A stretch of DNA of 64,000 bases from Enterobacter sp. ENT03 (GTDB lineage Bacteria; Pseudomonadota; Gammaproteobacteria; Enterobacterales; Enterobacteriaceae). The position numbers and the translations under genes are program-made. The stretch is taken from positions 1-64,000 of the forward strand of contig NZ_JAHUXA010000017.1 in assembly GCF_019218745.1 (NCBI RefSeq). Reading direction: 5' to 3'. Shown piece after piece: positions 9,776 to 17,595 of the stretch. The notes under the pieces were generated by a model, which made no database searches, was not told the origin of the DNA, and saw nothing but the letters and a program-made list of their open reading frames with translations. Positions within the stretch are counted from its first letter, which is position 1, and each line of letters opens with the position of its first letter.

Positions 9776-10363
9776 GTGAAAAAAATAGCATACAGAAAAT
9801 TAGTACCCATTACGGCGATGTTCTGCATGGCGGGTTTTGGGTCATTAGCACATGCAGAGGTGACCCCTCCAACAGTACTGAATTATGATGCAAAACTGAA
9901 TGTTACACCAGGAACCTGTACTTTTGAAAATGACACAGATGCTGTTGGCGCGATGACGTTTGCGTTTGGTAATGTTACTGTCGCCCAGGCATTTGCCGGA
10001 TATGAAATTCCTGAGCAGAGTATTAAATTTGACATAAACTGCCAGTATGTCGTCAAGACTTTAAAAGTTTCGCTCTCGGCTCCTCACACTAAGGTTGTGA
10101 GCGGTAAAACATGGATCGCACCTGATGCCTCCGTCGCAGCTAACGCTAAAAATGTTGCTTTTTTAACCCAGGTTAAAAATGGCCTGACTGATACTTATAC
10201 GGACCTGGAGGCGACCAATACGCCGAGCGCCGACAGTAGTCTTTTTGAGCCAAAATACAGCATATATATGAAGGCTAAGATAATCCCTACGGTGGCTACC
10301 CTTGCATTATTAGAGGGTGGTTCGCTGGATGCCAGCGCAACGTTAAATATTGAATATCAGTAA
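9776..10363 (+). CDS. Minor fimbrial subunit, GTG start
   Basis: A 195-residue secreted pilin-like protein. The start is GTG at 9776, chosen because AGGAG at 9764-9768 lies seven bases upstream and the resulting N-terminus (V/M-KKIAYRKL...SLAHA) is a complete signal peptide ending near residue 27. The Cys pair at GTCTFEND and DINCQY fits the pilin fold. The C-terminus ASATLNIEYQ is a typical final strand. It is probably an adaptor or a minor shaft subunit; its exact role is unknown. Confidence 0.8.
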   Translation: MKKIAYRKLVPITAMFCMAGFGSLAHAEVTPPTVLNYDAKLNVTPGTCTFENDTDAVGAMTFAFGNVTVAQAFAGYEIPEQSIKFDINCQYVVKTLKVSLSAPHTKVVSGKTWIAPDASVAANAKNVAFLTQVKNGLTDTYTDLEATNTPSADSSLFEPKYSIYMKAKIIPTVATLALLEGGSLDASATLNIEYQ

Positions 10364-10379
10364 AGAAAGGATACTTCTG

Positions 10380-10979
10380 ATGAAAAAGACAATGTTAGGT
10401 TTACTGGTCTGTGCATCGCTCCCAGCCATGGCAGCAAATGATGCAACCGTCAATTTGACGTTTACCGGGAAACTGATTGCTGCAACCTGCACCGCAACCT
10501 TTGTGGGTGGTAATAGTGTTGATTTTGGCTCGGTTAAGGCAAATGAAATACTTAATAAAAGCGTGGGAACGTTAATTACCAATGCGGGTTCACCTCTGGT
10601 ACAAGAGCGCGCAATACAATTTTCAAATTGTTCATCGGGTACGACTAAAGCGACGGTAAAATTTGCATCGTCTGAAGGTGCCGTAGGCTATGGTCCCTGG
10701 AATTATAAGTCAGCCTACTTTTATAAAGGTGCTACGAAAACACCGGTGGGCTATGCCATATTTAAGGCAACCGGCGACACTGGCGTTAGTCAGGCATTGG
10801 ATTTAAGAAGTGATGCCAATAACGCTGGCACCGAAATAACGCTAAGTACTTTAACTAATAATAAATGGCCTTTGTTCTTCAAAGTATTATCAGTAACTGA
10901 GGCGGGTACTGGAACCGATGTTTCATCACTGATCGGTAACTTAACCGCAACCGGTACCGCTACAATAACCTATTTATAA
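10380..10979 (+). CDS. Minor fimbrial subunit
   Basis: A 199-residue secreted pilin homologue. The start at MKKTMLG has AAAGGA eight bases upstream. The signal peptide MKKTMLGLLVCASLPAMA is short and clear. The mature protein carries the conserved pair ATCTATF and SNCSSG and the motif VDFGSV, both typical of type-1 family pilins, and ends in a terminal beta strand (TATITYL). A perfect 10-bp hairpin follows the gene. Confidence 0.85.
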   Translation: MKKTMLGLLVCASLPAMAANDATVNLTFTGKLIAATCTATFVGGNSVDFGSVKANEILNKSVGTLITNAGSPLVQERAIQFSNCSSGTTKATVKFASSEGAVGYGPWNYKSAYFYKGATKTPVGYAIFKATGDTGVSQALDLRSDANNAGTEITLSTLTNNKWPLFFKVLSVTEAGTGTDVSSLIGNLTATGTATITYL

Positions 10980-10984
10980 AAACA

Positions 10985-11008
10985 CTTTGCCAGGGAAACC
11001 TGGCGAAG
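10985..11008 (+). other. Stable intercistronic hairpin with GAAA loop
   Basis: CTTTGCCAGG pairs with CCTGGCGAAG around a GAAA tetraloop, the most stable loop class. No T run follows. It probably marks an mRNA processing or stability boundary inside the fimbrial transcript. Confidence 0.6.
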
Positions 11009-11052
11009 TATTTACTGAGTAACATAAATCGCTTTATTAGGGATGATAAAGG

Positions 11053-11655
11053 ATGAAGAAAATATTTCCTGCTATCGCGTTCTGGCTCCTGAGTGGCTAC
11101 GGCCTACTGGCGCAGGCAAAGGGAGATGAAAATGTCCCCACAGGGAATGCCGGAGATGCGGGGGTGGCGCTGTCCTTCAGTGGAAATGTGATGAAATCTA
11201 CCTGCGATATTCATTTTCAATCGGACATTTTAATCATCGATTCCGTTCGCCTGAGTATTTTTACCGGGCCAGGTAGCGAATCTGCGGATAAATGGCCGTT
11301 GCTGTTATTCGTGGATAATTGCGAGAATTCAGCGCAGACCAATGATACTTTAAAATTAACTTTCGGTGCATTCAATCCCGACGGGACAGTTAGTCCTGGC
11401 GCATTTACTAATCAGGCCGTTGACCAGAACAACACACGAATAAACAATGGCGTCGGCTTTGCGGTTTATGACATTCGTGATAACAAAAATGTGCTAACGA
11501 GTGCGGGGATTAGTCGGGAAATAAGCTACGCCGTCGATGCGCGTCATCCTATGAACCAGTCGCGGGAGTTTTATGTGAAGTATATGCAAACCAGTACCCC
11601 GGTGACGTCCGGCCCGGTTGAGGCGATATTAACCGTGAGTGCAAATTATGAATAG
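11053..11655 (+). CDS. Minor fimbrial subunit
   Basis: A 200-residue secreted protein with a signal peptide ending at LLAQA (about residue 22). The mature region has the Cys pair STCDIHF and DNCENS and a final strand ILTVSANYE, as in pilin-domain proteins. Sequence conservation with the two preceding subunits is low outside these positions. It lies between the minor subunits and the adhesin, so a tip adaptor is plausible. Confidence 0.8.
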   Translation: MKKIFPAIAFWLLSGYGLLAQAKGDENVPTGNAGDAGVALSFSGNVMKSTCDIHFQSDILIIDSVRLSIFTGPGSESADKWPLLLFVDNCENSAQTNDTLKLTFGAFNPDGTVSPGAFTNQAVDQNNTRINNGVGFAVYDIRDNKNVLTSAGISREISYAVDARHPMNQSREFYVKYMQTSTPVTSGPVEAILTVSANYE

Positions 11656-11731
11656 TTCGATTGCCAGGCGTAATGGGGTTAACAGGAATGTTAAAAGCCT
11701 GCTATTTTTTCATTAACAATAAGGATGTGAG

Positions 11732-13009
11732 ATGAAAGCAAAATTTTTTCTCCTTACTCTACTTTTTATGTTTGTTGGTACATCTTTTGCGGAATCGACA
11801 GTTACACTTAATAGATATGACGCGGCGAGCAACGCTGAAATTATTATTAATGAAGCTGTAAGGAATATTGGAGGGCCCCTTAGTGCGTCCTTCTCAATGT
11901 CTCTGGGCGCTAGTCCGATTAGCTTCAGAGAGCGTACCCCCGCCTTCCAGAATACTAACAAACGCTGGTCGAGTGCTTCCCCGCTGATTATAGGTAAATA
12001 TGAGGGCAACGTTGTTAATATCTACGATACGATGCCTGGTCAGAATGGTAAGGTCCATTACAGATTGCGTAATGAGGTCACGGGAACAACTTTACCCATT
12101 TATATACGTATAGAGCAGAAACTCTTTTTTCCTACTAACGGGAACGGGGTGAGTCAATATGTAGACCTTATAGACTTACAAAATAAGGGATTATCTGGGC
12201 CTGGTCAGGGATGGTATGAGATTTGGATCAATGCTGCTAAAGGAAACAATGTTATTGAATGTGCTGGCGGTAATGGAACCTACACGCCGACTGTTATTTG
12301 TCAAAATGGCAATTTTATTTTTTCCTTAAGTAATGAGTACAATAACCGCGATGTTAATGTGTCTTTTTTTATGCCTAAAACACCGTCTTCCCCAATCATT
12401 ATTCCCCGAATAATGATTGGTCGATCAGAGGTACGTAATCTGTGTATTAGTCCAGGGGACGGTCCGGACGCCTATGCTGCTGCCAATGAGTGTACAAAGA
12501 ATGCCAATCCTACCGATCTTATCGATTACTATCTCCAGGTCACACTAACACCCACAACAACCTGTAAAGCGGGAGAAACGACAAAGACCATTGATCTCGG
12601 ATCTTTGTCAGTGACAAAACTGGCGGGCAAGGGGCAAGGGGGAAAACCCGATGGATATACTCCTGTAGAGACAAAGATAGAATTTAAGTGCACTGGCGAT
12701 ATGGATTCCACCTTTGCTAATGGTGTGCTCTGGTCAATGACCGGGGTCGGCAATAGTCTATCACCGAGTGCAGCGTCGAATGGCATTCTGCTGGTGCAGG
12801 GAACAGGAATTAGCAGCCTGGGCGTTAAGATCACCGATGTTAACGGTAATCTGATTAAAGTAGATGGAAGCCAGCATGTGAAACCCTCGGTCGATAATAA
12901 TATCGCCACGGCGGTATTTTATGCTTACCCTACTCCCGCCACCAGTACAAACCCGACGGGTGCCGGAGATTATCAGGCATCGGCGACCCTTATGTTTGAG
13001 ATACCTTGA
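11732..13009 (+). CDS. Two-domain fimbrial tip adhesin
   Basis: A 425-residue secreted protein, twice the size of the other subunits, encoded last in the operon, which is the usual place of a tip adhesin. The signal peptide is MKAKFFLLTLLFMFVGTSFA. Residues about 21-260 would be the receptor-binding domain, with Cys at IECAGG and VICQNG and again near NLCISPG and ANECTK. Residues about 270-425 look like a pilin domain (TTTCKAG, EFKCTGD, terminal ASATLMFEIP). Base composition of the first half is the most AT-rich of the operon. The receptor is unknown. Confidence 0.8.
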   Translation: MKAKFFLLTLLFMFVGTSFAESTVTLNRYDAASNAEIIINEAVRNIGGPLSASFSMSLGASPISFRERTPAFQNTNKRWSSASPLIIGKYEGNVVNIYDTMPGQNGKVHYRLRNEVTGTTLPIYIRIEQKLFFPTNGNGVSQYVDLIDLQNKGLSGPGQGWYEIWINAAKGNNVIECAGGNGTYTPTVICQNGNFIFSLSNEYNNRDVNVSFFMPKTPSSPIIIPRIMIGRSEVRNLCISPGDGPDAYAAANECTKNANPTDLIDYYLQVTLTPTTTCKAGETTKTIDLGSLSVTKLAGKGQGGKPDGYTPVETKIEFKCTGDMDSTFANGVLWSMTGVGNSLSPSAASNGILLVQGTGISSLGVKITDVNGNLIKVDGSQHVKPSVDNNIATAVFYAYPTPATSTNPTGAGDYQASATLMFEIP

Positions 13010-13017
13010 GAAACGTT

Positions 13018-13047
13018 GGCCGGGTCAGGCGCAAGCCGCCACCCGGC
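13018..13047. repeat. REP-like palindrome after the fimbrial operon
   Basis: A single unit of the GGCCGGGT...ACCCGGC type, 8 bases after the adhesin stop. It has the same design as the units between other genes in the window. Confidence 0.6.
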
Positions 13048-13189
13048 AAAACGTCATTTATTGTTTCTCGTTATTCTCCCTGTAATGCTTTAGCGTCTAT
13101 TTTCCGCTATTATTTCTGCGTTTTTCCTCCCCCGCCTGAATATTCATTGTCATTATAGATTTTAAATATTAATAAGGAATTTGTATAAA

Positions 13190-13699
13190 ATGGAATATAT
13201 CGCCATTGCTGCGGCAATTATCATTGTGGTGCTGCTGCAAACCAGTAAATCCGCTAAACGCAAAGCCGCCCCGCAAAAGAAAGCCGCAGGTCAGCTCGAT
13301 ATTGTAGCGAAAAGTGACTTTCACAAACGCAAGCTCATGAACAAACAGGAATACGCGCTTTTTAAACAGCTGGAAAAAACGTTGAAAGCAGGGCGGCCAG
13401 ATCTGATGGTTTTTCCGCAGGTAAGTTTTGGCGAAATCATCGGTTCAGATAATAAAGTCGCCTATCTGTGTATAAACAGTAAACGCGCCGATTTTGTCAT
13501 CATCTCCTGCTATGGCGATCCCGTTGCCGTTATTGAATATCAGGGCGCGGCGCATTATCAGGGCAATGCTATTGAGCGTGACGCCGTTAAAAAAGAAGCG
13601 TGTCGTAAAGCCGGGATCGCTTATCTGGAAATAACACCTGGTTATCACCCGGACGATCTCACGACGCTGATCGCGCGCCTGCCAGCACTGAATGCCTGA
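13190..13699 (+). CDS. Membrane-anchored DUF2726 protein, PD-(D/E)XK-like fold
   Basis: A 169-residue protein with one N-terminal membrane helix (residues about 3-19, rich in Ile, Ala and Val), a basic linker (KSAKRKAAPQKK), then a DUF2726 domain. That family is related to restriction-endonuclease-like folds. The motif is visible as an Asp in KRADFVIIS followed by IEYQGAAHYQG, where E-x-Q takes the place of E-x-K. ATG at 13190 is chosen over a TTG at 13181 because AAGGA at 13174-13178 is at a better distance. Its substrate and role are unknown. Confidence 0.75.
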   Translation: MEYIAIAAAIIIVVLLQTSKSAKRKAAPQKKAAGQLDIVAKSDFHKRKLMNKQEYALFKQLEKTLKAGRPDLMVFPQVSFGEIIGSDNKVAYLCINSKRADFVIISCYGDPVAVIEYQGAAHYQGNAIERDAVKKEACRKAGIAYLEITPGYHPDDLTTLIARLPALNA

Positions 13700-13996
13700 T
13701 CGCTGCGGCCTCTCTGCCACCCGCGCAGAGAGGCATAAGCCTTTCCAATATTTCCCGTAAAAGCGCGTTTATCTCACAGAACGGCATTTTCTTTTATGTC
13801 GGATGACGCGCGGAACACGCCGCCATACCGTGATTAAACTCACACTATCCCCGCCAAAAATCCCTCATGCCGCTATTTCTGTGGAACAGATCACTGTTGC
13901 CACTGACCTTTCCACTTCGAAGTGGAAAACAACTCGCTACAAACTATTAACCTTCGCCGTTAGTTTTAACCCGGAGACATTAACGGGGTAAGACGA
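13700..13996. promoter_or_regulatory. Upstream control region of the DUF4310-4312 operon
   Basis: A region of about 300 bases without a gene. It holds the perfect palindrome at 13909-13928 and a smaller inverted repeat TCTGT-GGA-ACAGA at 13878-13890, whose GTGGAA resembles the palindrome half-site. A TATTAA at 13945-13950 could be a -10 element, but no good -35 stands at the right spacing, which fits a promoter that needs an activator. I saw no sigma-54 type element. Confidence 0.5.
13909..13928. promoter_or_regulatory. 20-bp perfect palindrome, probable operator
   Basis: TTTCCACTTCGAAGTGGAAA is an uninterrupted 20-bp palindrome 69 bases before the first gene of the operon. It has no loop and no T run, so it is better read as a dimer binding site than as a terminator. 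The likely ligand is the regulator encoded at 19450-21360, an inference from position. The 12-bp core CACTTCGAAGTG recurs at 14285-14296. Confidence 0.6.
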
Positions 13997-14314
13997 GTGA
14001 ATAATGGAGCGGTAAACAACGACGCGGGACGTCTGGCGGACAACATGTTAGCGCAGGTCTACAGCCTGCTGGCCCGCCACAACATCATCCCCAACGCGGT
14101 ACAGGAACAGATGCTGACCTCGCACGTCCGTGCCATGGCGCACCGTTCGATAACCGGCGAACCACTGCCGGAGGTCGATGCCAGCCTGTTTGACGAGATC
14201 TCAGAAGATTCAATGTCACTTGCCCATGAAATCGTGGCGGCGTTTGGCAACCTTCCCAAAGAAGAGGCCTGGCTGCTGTCGGTGCACTTCGAAGTGGCGA
14301 AAGACAACCTGTAA
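13997..14314 (+). CDS. Stand-alone PRD domain protein (EF_0829-type)
   Basis: A 105-residue protein that is a single PTS regulation domain without DNA-binding or PTS enzyme parts. The two His positions typical of PRDs are visible, H43 in TSHVRAMAHR and H97 in LLSVHFEVAKDN. The start is GTG at 13997. It opens a co-directional operon of nine genes and is followed 10 bases later by the SFCGS gene with a strong AAGGAG. It may sense PTS phosphorylation for the operon or its transporter; this is inference. An internal palindrome at its 3' end is noted separately. Confidence 0.85.
   Translation: MNNGAVNNDAGRLADNMLAQVYSLLARHNIIPNAVQEQMLTSHVRAMAHRSITGEPLPEVDASLFDEISEDSMSLAHEIVAAFGNLPKEEAWLLSVHFEVAKDNL
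14285..14296. promoter_or_regulatory. Second copy of the palindrome core inside the PRD gene
   Basis: CACTTCGAAGTG, identical to the core at 13913-13924, lies in codons for VHFEV near the end of the first gene, 372 bases downstream of the first copy and 28 bases before the next start codon. It could be an auxiliary operator. It could also be chance within a conserved protein motif. Confidence 0.4.
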
Positions 14315-14324
14315 GGAGCAAAAG

Positions 14325-14687
14325 ATGGAACAGATTACCGTAGTGATTGGCGATCGCCTGGGCAAAGGTCAGAAAGTGGCGGCCGGTGTGGAAAAAGCGG
14401 GTGGACGCGCCGTGGTCGTACCGGGCGTGGCGGCGGATATGAAACTGGGTGACGTCATGCAAGCAGAAAACGCCACCTTTGGCATCTCCTTCTGCGGCAG
14501 CGGCGGCGCAGGGGCGATCACCGCACAGACCAAATATGGCTACAAGGCCAAATACGGCATGCGTTCCGTGGATGAGGGCGTCACCGCCATCAACGAAGGC
14601 TGTAACGTGCTCGGCTTCGGCTTTATGGATAAAGAAGAGTTAGGCGAGCGCCTGGTGCTGGCGTGGCAGAAAAAGCACGGCGTATGA
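14325..14687 (+). CDS. Glycine-rich SFCGS family protein (EF_0830-type)
   Basis: A 120-residue cytosolic protein with no assigned function. The name-giving motif SFCGSGGAGA is at residues 55-64, with Cys57 followed by a glycine-rich turn, and a second Cys93 in NEGCNVLGFGF. A small alpha/beta fold with a Cys-Gly loop after a beta strand recalls the size and layout of PTS IIB proteins and of E. coli YhfU, but homology is not shown here. The start at 14325 follows AAGGAG by six bases. The stop overlaps the next start (ATGA). Confidence 0.85.
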   Translation: MEQITVVIGDRLGKGQKVAAGVEKAGGRAVVVPGVAADMKLGDVMQAENATFGISFCGSGGAGAITAQTKYGYKAKYGMRSVDEGVTAINEGCNVLGFGFMDKEELGERLVLAWQKKHGV

Positions 14688-14989
14688 GCATAAAAGAGCA
14701 CTTCACCACCACGGTGCGCGTTAACGGCAAAGGCGAGTCGAAATCGCGCGCCTTTGCGGATGCCCTGAACCAGGTTCAGGGCGCGGTGATGAAAGCATCG
14801 CCGCATATTTTACTGCGTATAGAGCCACAGGATGTGCAGGTTGTTCATGCGCGTGAAGCGGTGCGCAAAGAAGCATTTCTGTTTTTCTTTCTGCGCCGGG
14901 AGCGACGCACGTTCAGCGTGGAGCTGGACGTTACCGTCAACGTGACCGCCATTAATCTCGATAAAGTGGACGTTGTCACGCACACCTGA
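14684..14989 (+). CDS. DUF4312 family protein (EF_0831-type)
   Basis: A 101-residue protein without membrane segments, uncharacterised. It begins MSIKEHFTTTVRVNGKGESK and contains a Phe-rich, basic stretch EAFLFFFLRRERR at about 67-79 and a C-terminal beta-rich part (FSVELDVTVNVTAINL). The ATG overlaps the TGA of the SFCGS gene by four bases, implying coupled translation. Always being next to DUF4310/4311 membrane proteins suggests an accessory subunit of that transporter; this is inference. Confidence 0.82.
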   Translation: MSIKEHFTTTVRVNGKGESKSRAFADALNQVQGAVMKASPHILLRIEPQDVQVVHAREAVRKEAFLFFFLRRERRTFSVELDVTVNVTAINLDKVDVVTHT

Positions 14990-15010
14990 TTTTCACCATA
15001 GGGTTTAACT

Positions 15011-15787
15011 ATGTTCCTGATAATTTTAATAAAATCTCTCATCATCGGCGGCCTGGTCGGCGTGGGTGTGGGGGCCGGGGCTGCACGCATGTTTCACGCG
15101 CCAACCACCCAGGGGATGGGGGCGTTTCGTACCTTAGGCGAGCTGAACTCCTGTGAAGGGGATCCGGCATCGCACTTCTCCTTTGGACTGGGCTTTTTCT
15201 TCAACGCCTGGGCCTCGTCGGTGGCGGCGGGATCCTTCACCCAGGATGTTGATCATCGCATCATCCCGAACTGGGGCGCAGCGGCACTGATGCTCAAAAA
15301 CCGCAACGTCGGCGAGACGCTGCACGATCCGAAAAAGATGGCCATTGCCTGCGGCGTGATCGGCATGATCGTCGTCGCCTTCCTCAACTCCACCGCCTCG
15401 GCAGTACCGGCGGCCTTACAGGTGACGGCGGTAAAAGTGCTGGTGCCGGCGGCTAACCTGCTGGTTAACACCGTGATGCCGGTGATCTTCTGGCTGGCGG
15501 CGATTGATGCCGGTAAAAAGTCTGGCTTCTGGGCGACCATTTTCGGCGGCGCTGCACAGCTGATCATGGGCAACGCCGTACCGGGTCTGGTGCTCGGCAT
15601 TCTGATCGGCAAGGGCGTGGAAGAGAGCGGCTGGAACCGCGTCACCAAAGTGATGATGGCCGCTATCGTTGCGCTGTTTGTGCTGAGCGCCTTCTTCCGT
15701 GGCTTCGACATGAAAATGATCGAATCTTTCCACCTCACCGTGCCGAACTGGCTGGATCTGATCCACAACGCGGTAAGCGGCAAATAA
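15011..15787 (+). CDS. DUF4311 membrane protein, putative transporter subunit (EF_0832/EF_0833-type)
   Basis: A 258-residue polytopic inner-membrane protein. Hydrophobic segments are seen at about residues 4-24, 55-75, 108-128, 138-165, 175-200 and 213-230, with a conserved-looking polar loop around EGDPASHFSFGLGFFFN. No ATPase or PTS signature is present. It sits 12 bases before the DUF4310 gene, and the two probably form one membrane complex. The transported substrate is unknown. Confidence 0.82.
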   Translation: MFLIILIKSLIIGGLVGVGVGAGAARMFHAPTTQGMGAFRTLGELNSCEGDPASHFSFGLGFFFNAWASSVAAGSFTQDVDHRIIPNWGAAALMLKNRNVGETLHDPKKMAIACGVIGMIVVAFLNSTASAVPAALQVTAVKVLVPAANLLVNTVMPVIFWLAAIDAGKKSGFWATIFGGAAQLIMGNAVPGLVLGILIGKGVEESGWNRVTKVMMAAIVALFVLSAFFRGFDMKMIESFHLTVPNWLDLIHNAVSGK

Positions 15788-15799
15788 CAGGAGCCTGAC

Positions 15800-16441
15800 A
15801 TGGAACAGAACAAAGGTTTTTGGTACGCCGACTGGTCATTCCCGATCTTCGTTGGCCTGCTCTCGTCCGGCGTCTTTGCCGGGACACACATGTACTACCT
15901 CTACGGCATCGGTGCGTTTAACGAAGTGGCTTTTGTGTCGATGCTGCGGGCAGGCATGGACACCGGCGTCTACGGTGCCGTGGCAGCATTCGGCGCGAGC
16001 TTCCTGTTTGCGCGCATCATCGAAGGCTCGCTGGTGGGTATCCTCGACATCGGCGGCGCGATCCAGACCGGCGTCGGCTTAGGCGTCCCGGCGCTGCTGT
16101 TAGGCGCGGGCTTTGTCTTCCCGGTGGCGAACTTTGGCGCGTCGCTGGTTACTGGCCTGCTGATTGGCCTGGCGATCGGTTACCTGATTATTCTGGCGCG
16201 TAAATTCACCATCAATCAGAGCGACTCCACCTACGGGGCCGACGTGATGATGGGCGCGGGTAACGCCTCCGGGCGCTTCCTTGGGCCGCTGATCATTCTC
16301 AGCGCAATGGCGGCGTCGATCCCCATCGGGATCGGATCGCTGATCGGCGCGCTGCTGTTTTACATCTGGCAGAAGCCGATCACCGGCGGGGCGATCCTGG
16401 GCGCAATGATCCTCGGCTCCATCTTCCCGGTCGCGCTGTAA
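15800..16441 (+). CDS. DUF4310 membrane protein, putative transporter subunit (EF_0832/EF_0833-type)
   Basis: A 213-residue polytopic inner-membrane protein with about five or six hydrophobic stretches. It is rich in glycine, as in LVGILDIGGAIQTGVGLGVP, and has a soluble loop ARKFTINQSDSTYGADVMMG. CAGGAG precedes the start. It pairs with the DUF4311 protein upstream, and a hydrolase gene follows 20 bases downstream, so the transporter and enzymes are in one transcript. Function is inferred from context only. Confidence 0.82.
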   Translation: MEQNKGFWYADWSFPIFVGLLSSGVFAGTHMYYLYGIGAFNEVAFVSMLRAGMDTGVYGAVAAFGASFLFARIIEGSLVGILDIGGAIQTGVGLGVPALLLGAGFVFPVANFGASLVTGLLIGLAIGYLIILARKFTINQSDSTYGADVMMGAGNASGRFLGPLIILSAMAASIPIGIGSLIGALLFYIWQKPITGGAILGAMILGSIFPVAL

Positions 16442-16461
16442 TCAATCTCAAGGAGATGCGC

Positions 16462-17595
16462 ATGTATGATTTACTCCTGCGCCGTGCGCGGCTGGTGGAC
16501 GATACGATCGTCGATATTGCCGTGCAGGACGGGCAGATCGCGGCGATCGGCGAGATCGACGCCGGGGCCGCGAAAACCCTCGATCTGAACGGCGAGCACT
16601 ATGTGAGCGCGGGCTGGATCGACTCTCACGTTCACTGCTACAGCCGCTCGCCGATCTACCGCGACGAGCCGGACAGCATCGGCATCGCCACTGGCGTCAC
16701 CACCGTGGTGGACGCGGGCAGCACCGGTGCCAATGATGTGGACGATTTTTACACCCTGACGCGCAGCGCGGTGACGGAGGTGTTCGCGCTGCTCAATATC
16801 TCCCGCGTCGGGCTGATCGCCCAGAACGAACTGGCGGACATGGCGAATATCGACGGTGCGGCGGTGCGGGCGGCGGTCAAACGCCACCCGGACTTTATCG
16901 TCGGGCTGAAAGCGCGCATGAGCAGCAGCGTGGTGGGTGACAACGGCATCGCGCCGCTGGAGCGCGCCCGCACCTTCCAGAAAGAGAACGGCGATCTGCC
17001 GCTGATGGTGCACATCGGCAACAATCCGCCGAACCTCGACGACATCGCCGCGCGGCTGAACGCCGGGGACATCGTCACCCACTGCTATAACGGCAAACCG
17101 AACCGTATTCTGACGCCCGCCGGTGAACTACGCGCCTCAATGATCGACGCCCTGCGGCGCGGCGTGCGCCTTGACGTCGGCCACGGCAGCGCCAGCTTCA
17201 GTTTTGAGGTGGCGAAGCAGGCGATCCGTCTGGGCATTTTGCCGCACACCATCAGCTCGGATATTTATTGCCGCAATCGTATTAACGGCCCGGTGTTTTC
17301 GCTGGCGCGGGTGATGTCGAAATTCCTCGCTATCGGCATGTCGCTGCCGCAGGTGATCGAATGCGTCACCGCCAGCGCCGCCGACGGCCTGCGGCTGAAA
17401 CGCAAAGGCCGCCTGGCGCCAGGCTTTGACGCCGATCTGACGATTTTCGACTGGCGGCACCAGCCGGTGCTGTTCACCGATGCAGAAAACGACAGCCTGC
17501 ATGCCGACAGCGTGCTGGTACCGCTGGCGGTGATCCGCGCAGGCAAAGGTTATATGACCCCACAAGGGAGTGAAGAACATGTCTTCGATTTATGA
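16462..17595 (+). CDS. Amidohydrolase / deacetylase family metallohydrolase (EF_0837-type)
   Basis: A 377-residue amidohydrolase-superfamily enzyme. The metal-binding HxH is H56-V-H58 in DSHVHCY. A candidate metal-bridging Lys is K150 in VGLKARMSS, and later ligands are in LMVHIGN, IVTHCYNG and TISSDIYCRN. ATG at 16462 is chosen because AAGGAG lies seven bases upstream, whereas the ATG at 16456 abuts it. Likely it removes an acyl group from, or opens an amide ring in, the imported compound. The end overlaps the next gene by 17 bases. Confidence 0.87.
   Translation: MYDLLLRRARLVDDTIVDIAVQDGQIAAIGEIDAGAAKTLDLNGEHYVSAGWIDSHVHCYSRSPIYRDEPDSIGIATGVTTVVDAGSTGANDVDDFYTLTRSAVTEVFALLNISRVGLIAQNELADMANIDGAAVRAAVKRHPDFIVGLKARMSSSVVGDNGIAPLERARTFQKENGDLPLMVHIGNNPPNLDDIAARLNAGDIVTHCYNGKPNRILTPAGELRASMIDALRRGVRLDVGHGSASFSFEVAKQAIRLGILPHTISSDIYCRNRINGPVFSLARVMSKFLAIGMSLPQVIECVTASAADGLRLKRKGRLAPGFDADLTIFDWRHQPVLFTDAENDSLHADSVLVPLAVIRAGKGYMTPQGSEEHVFDL

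Noticed and set aside
13909-13928. The 20-bp palindrome as a terminator of the DUF2726 gene.
   Set aside because: It has no loop and no T run, and lies more than 200 bases after that gene. An operator fits better.
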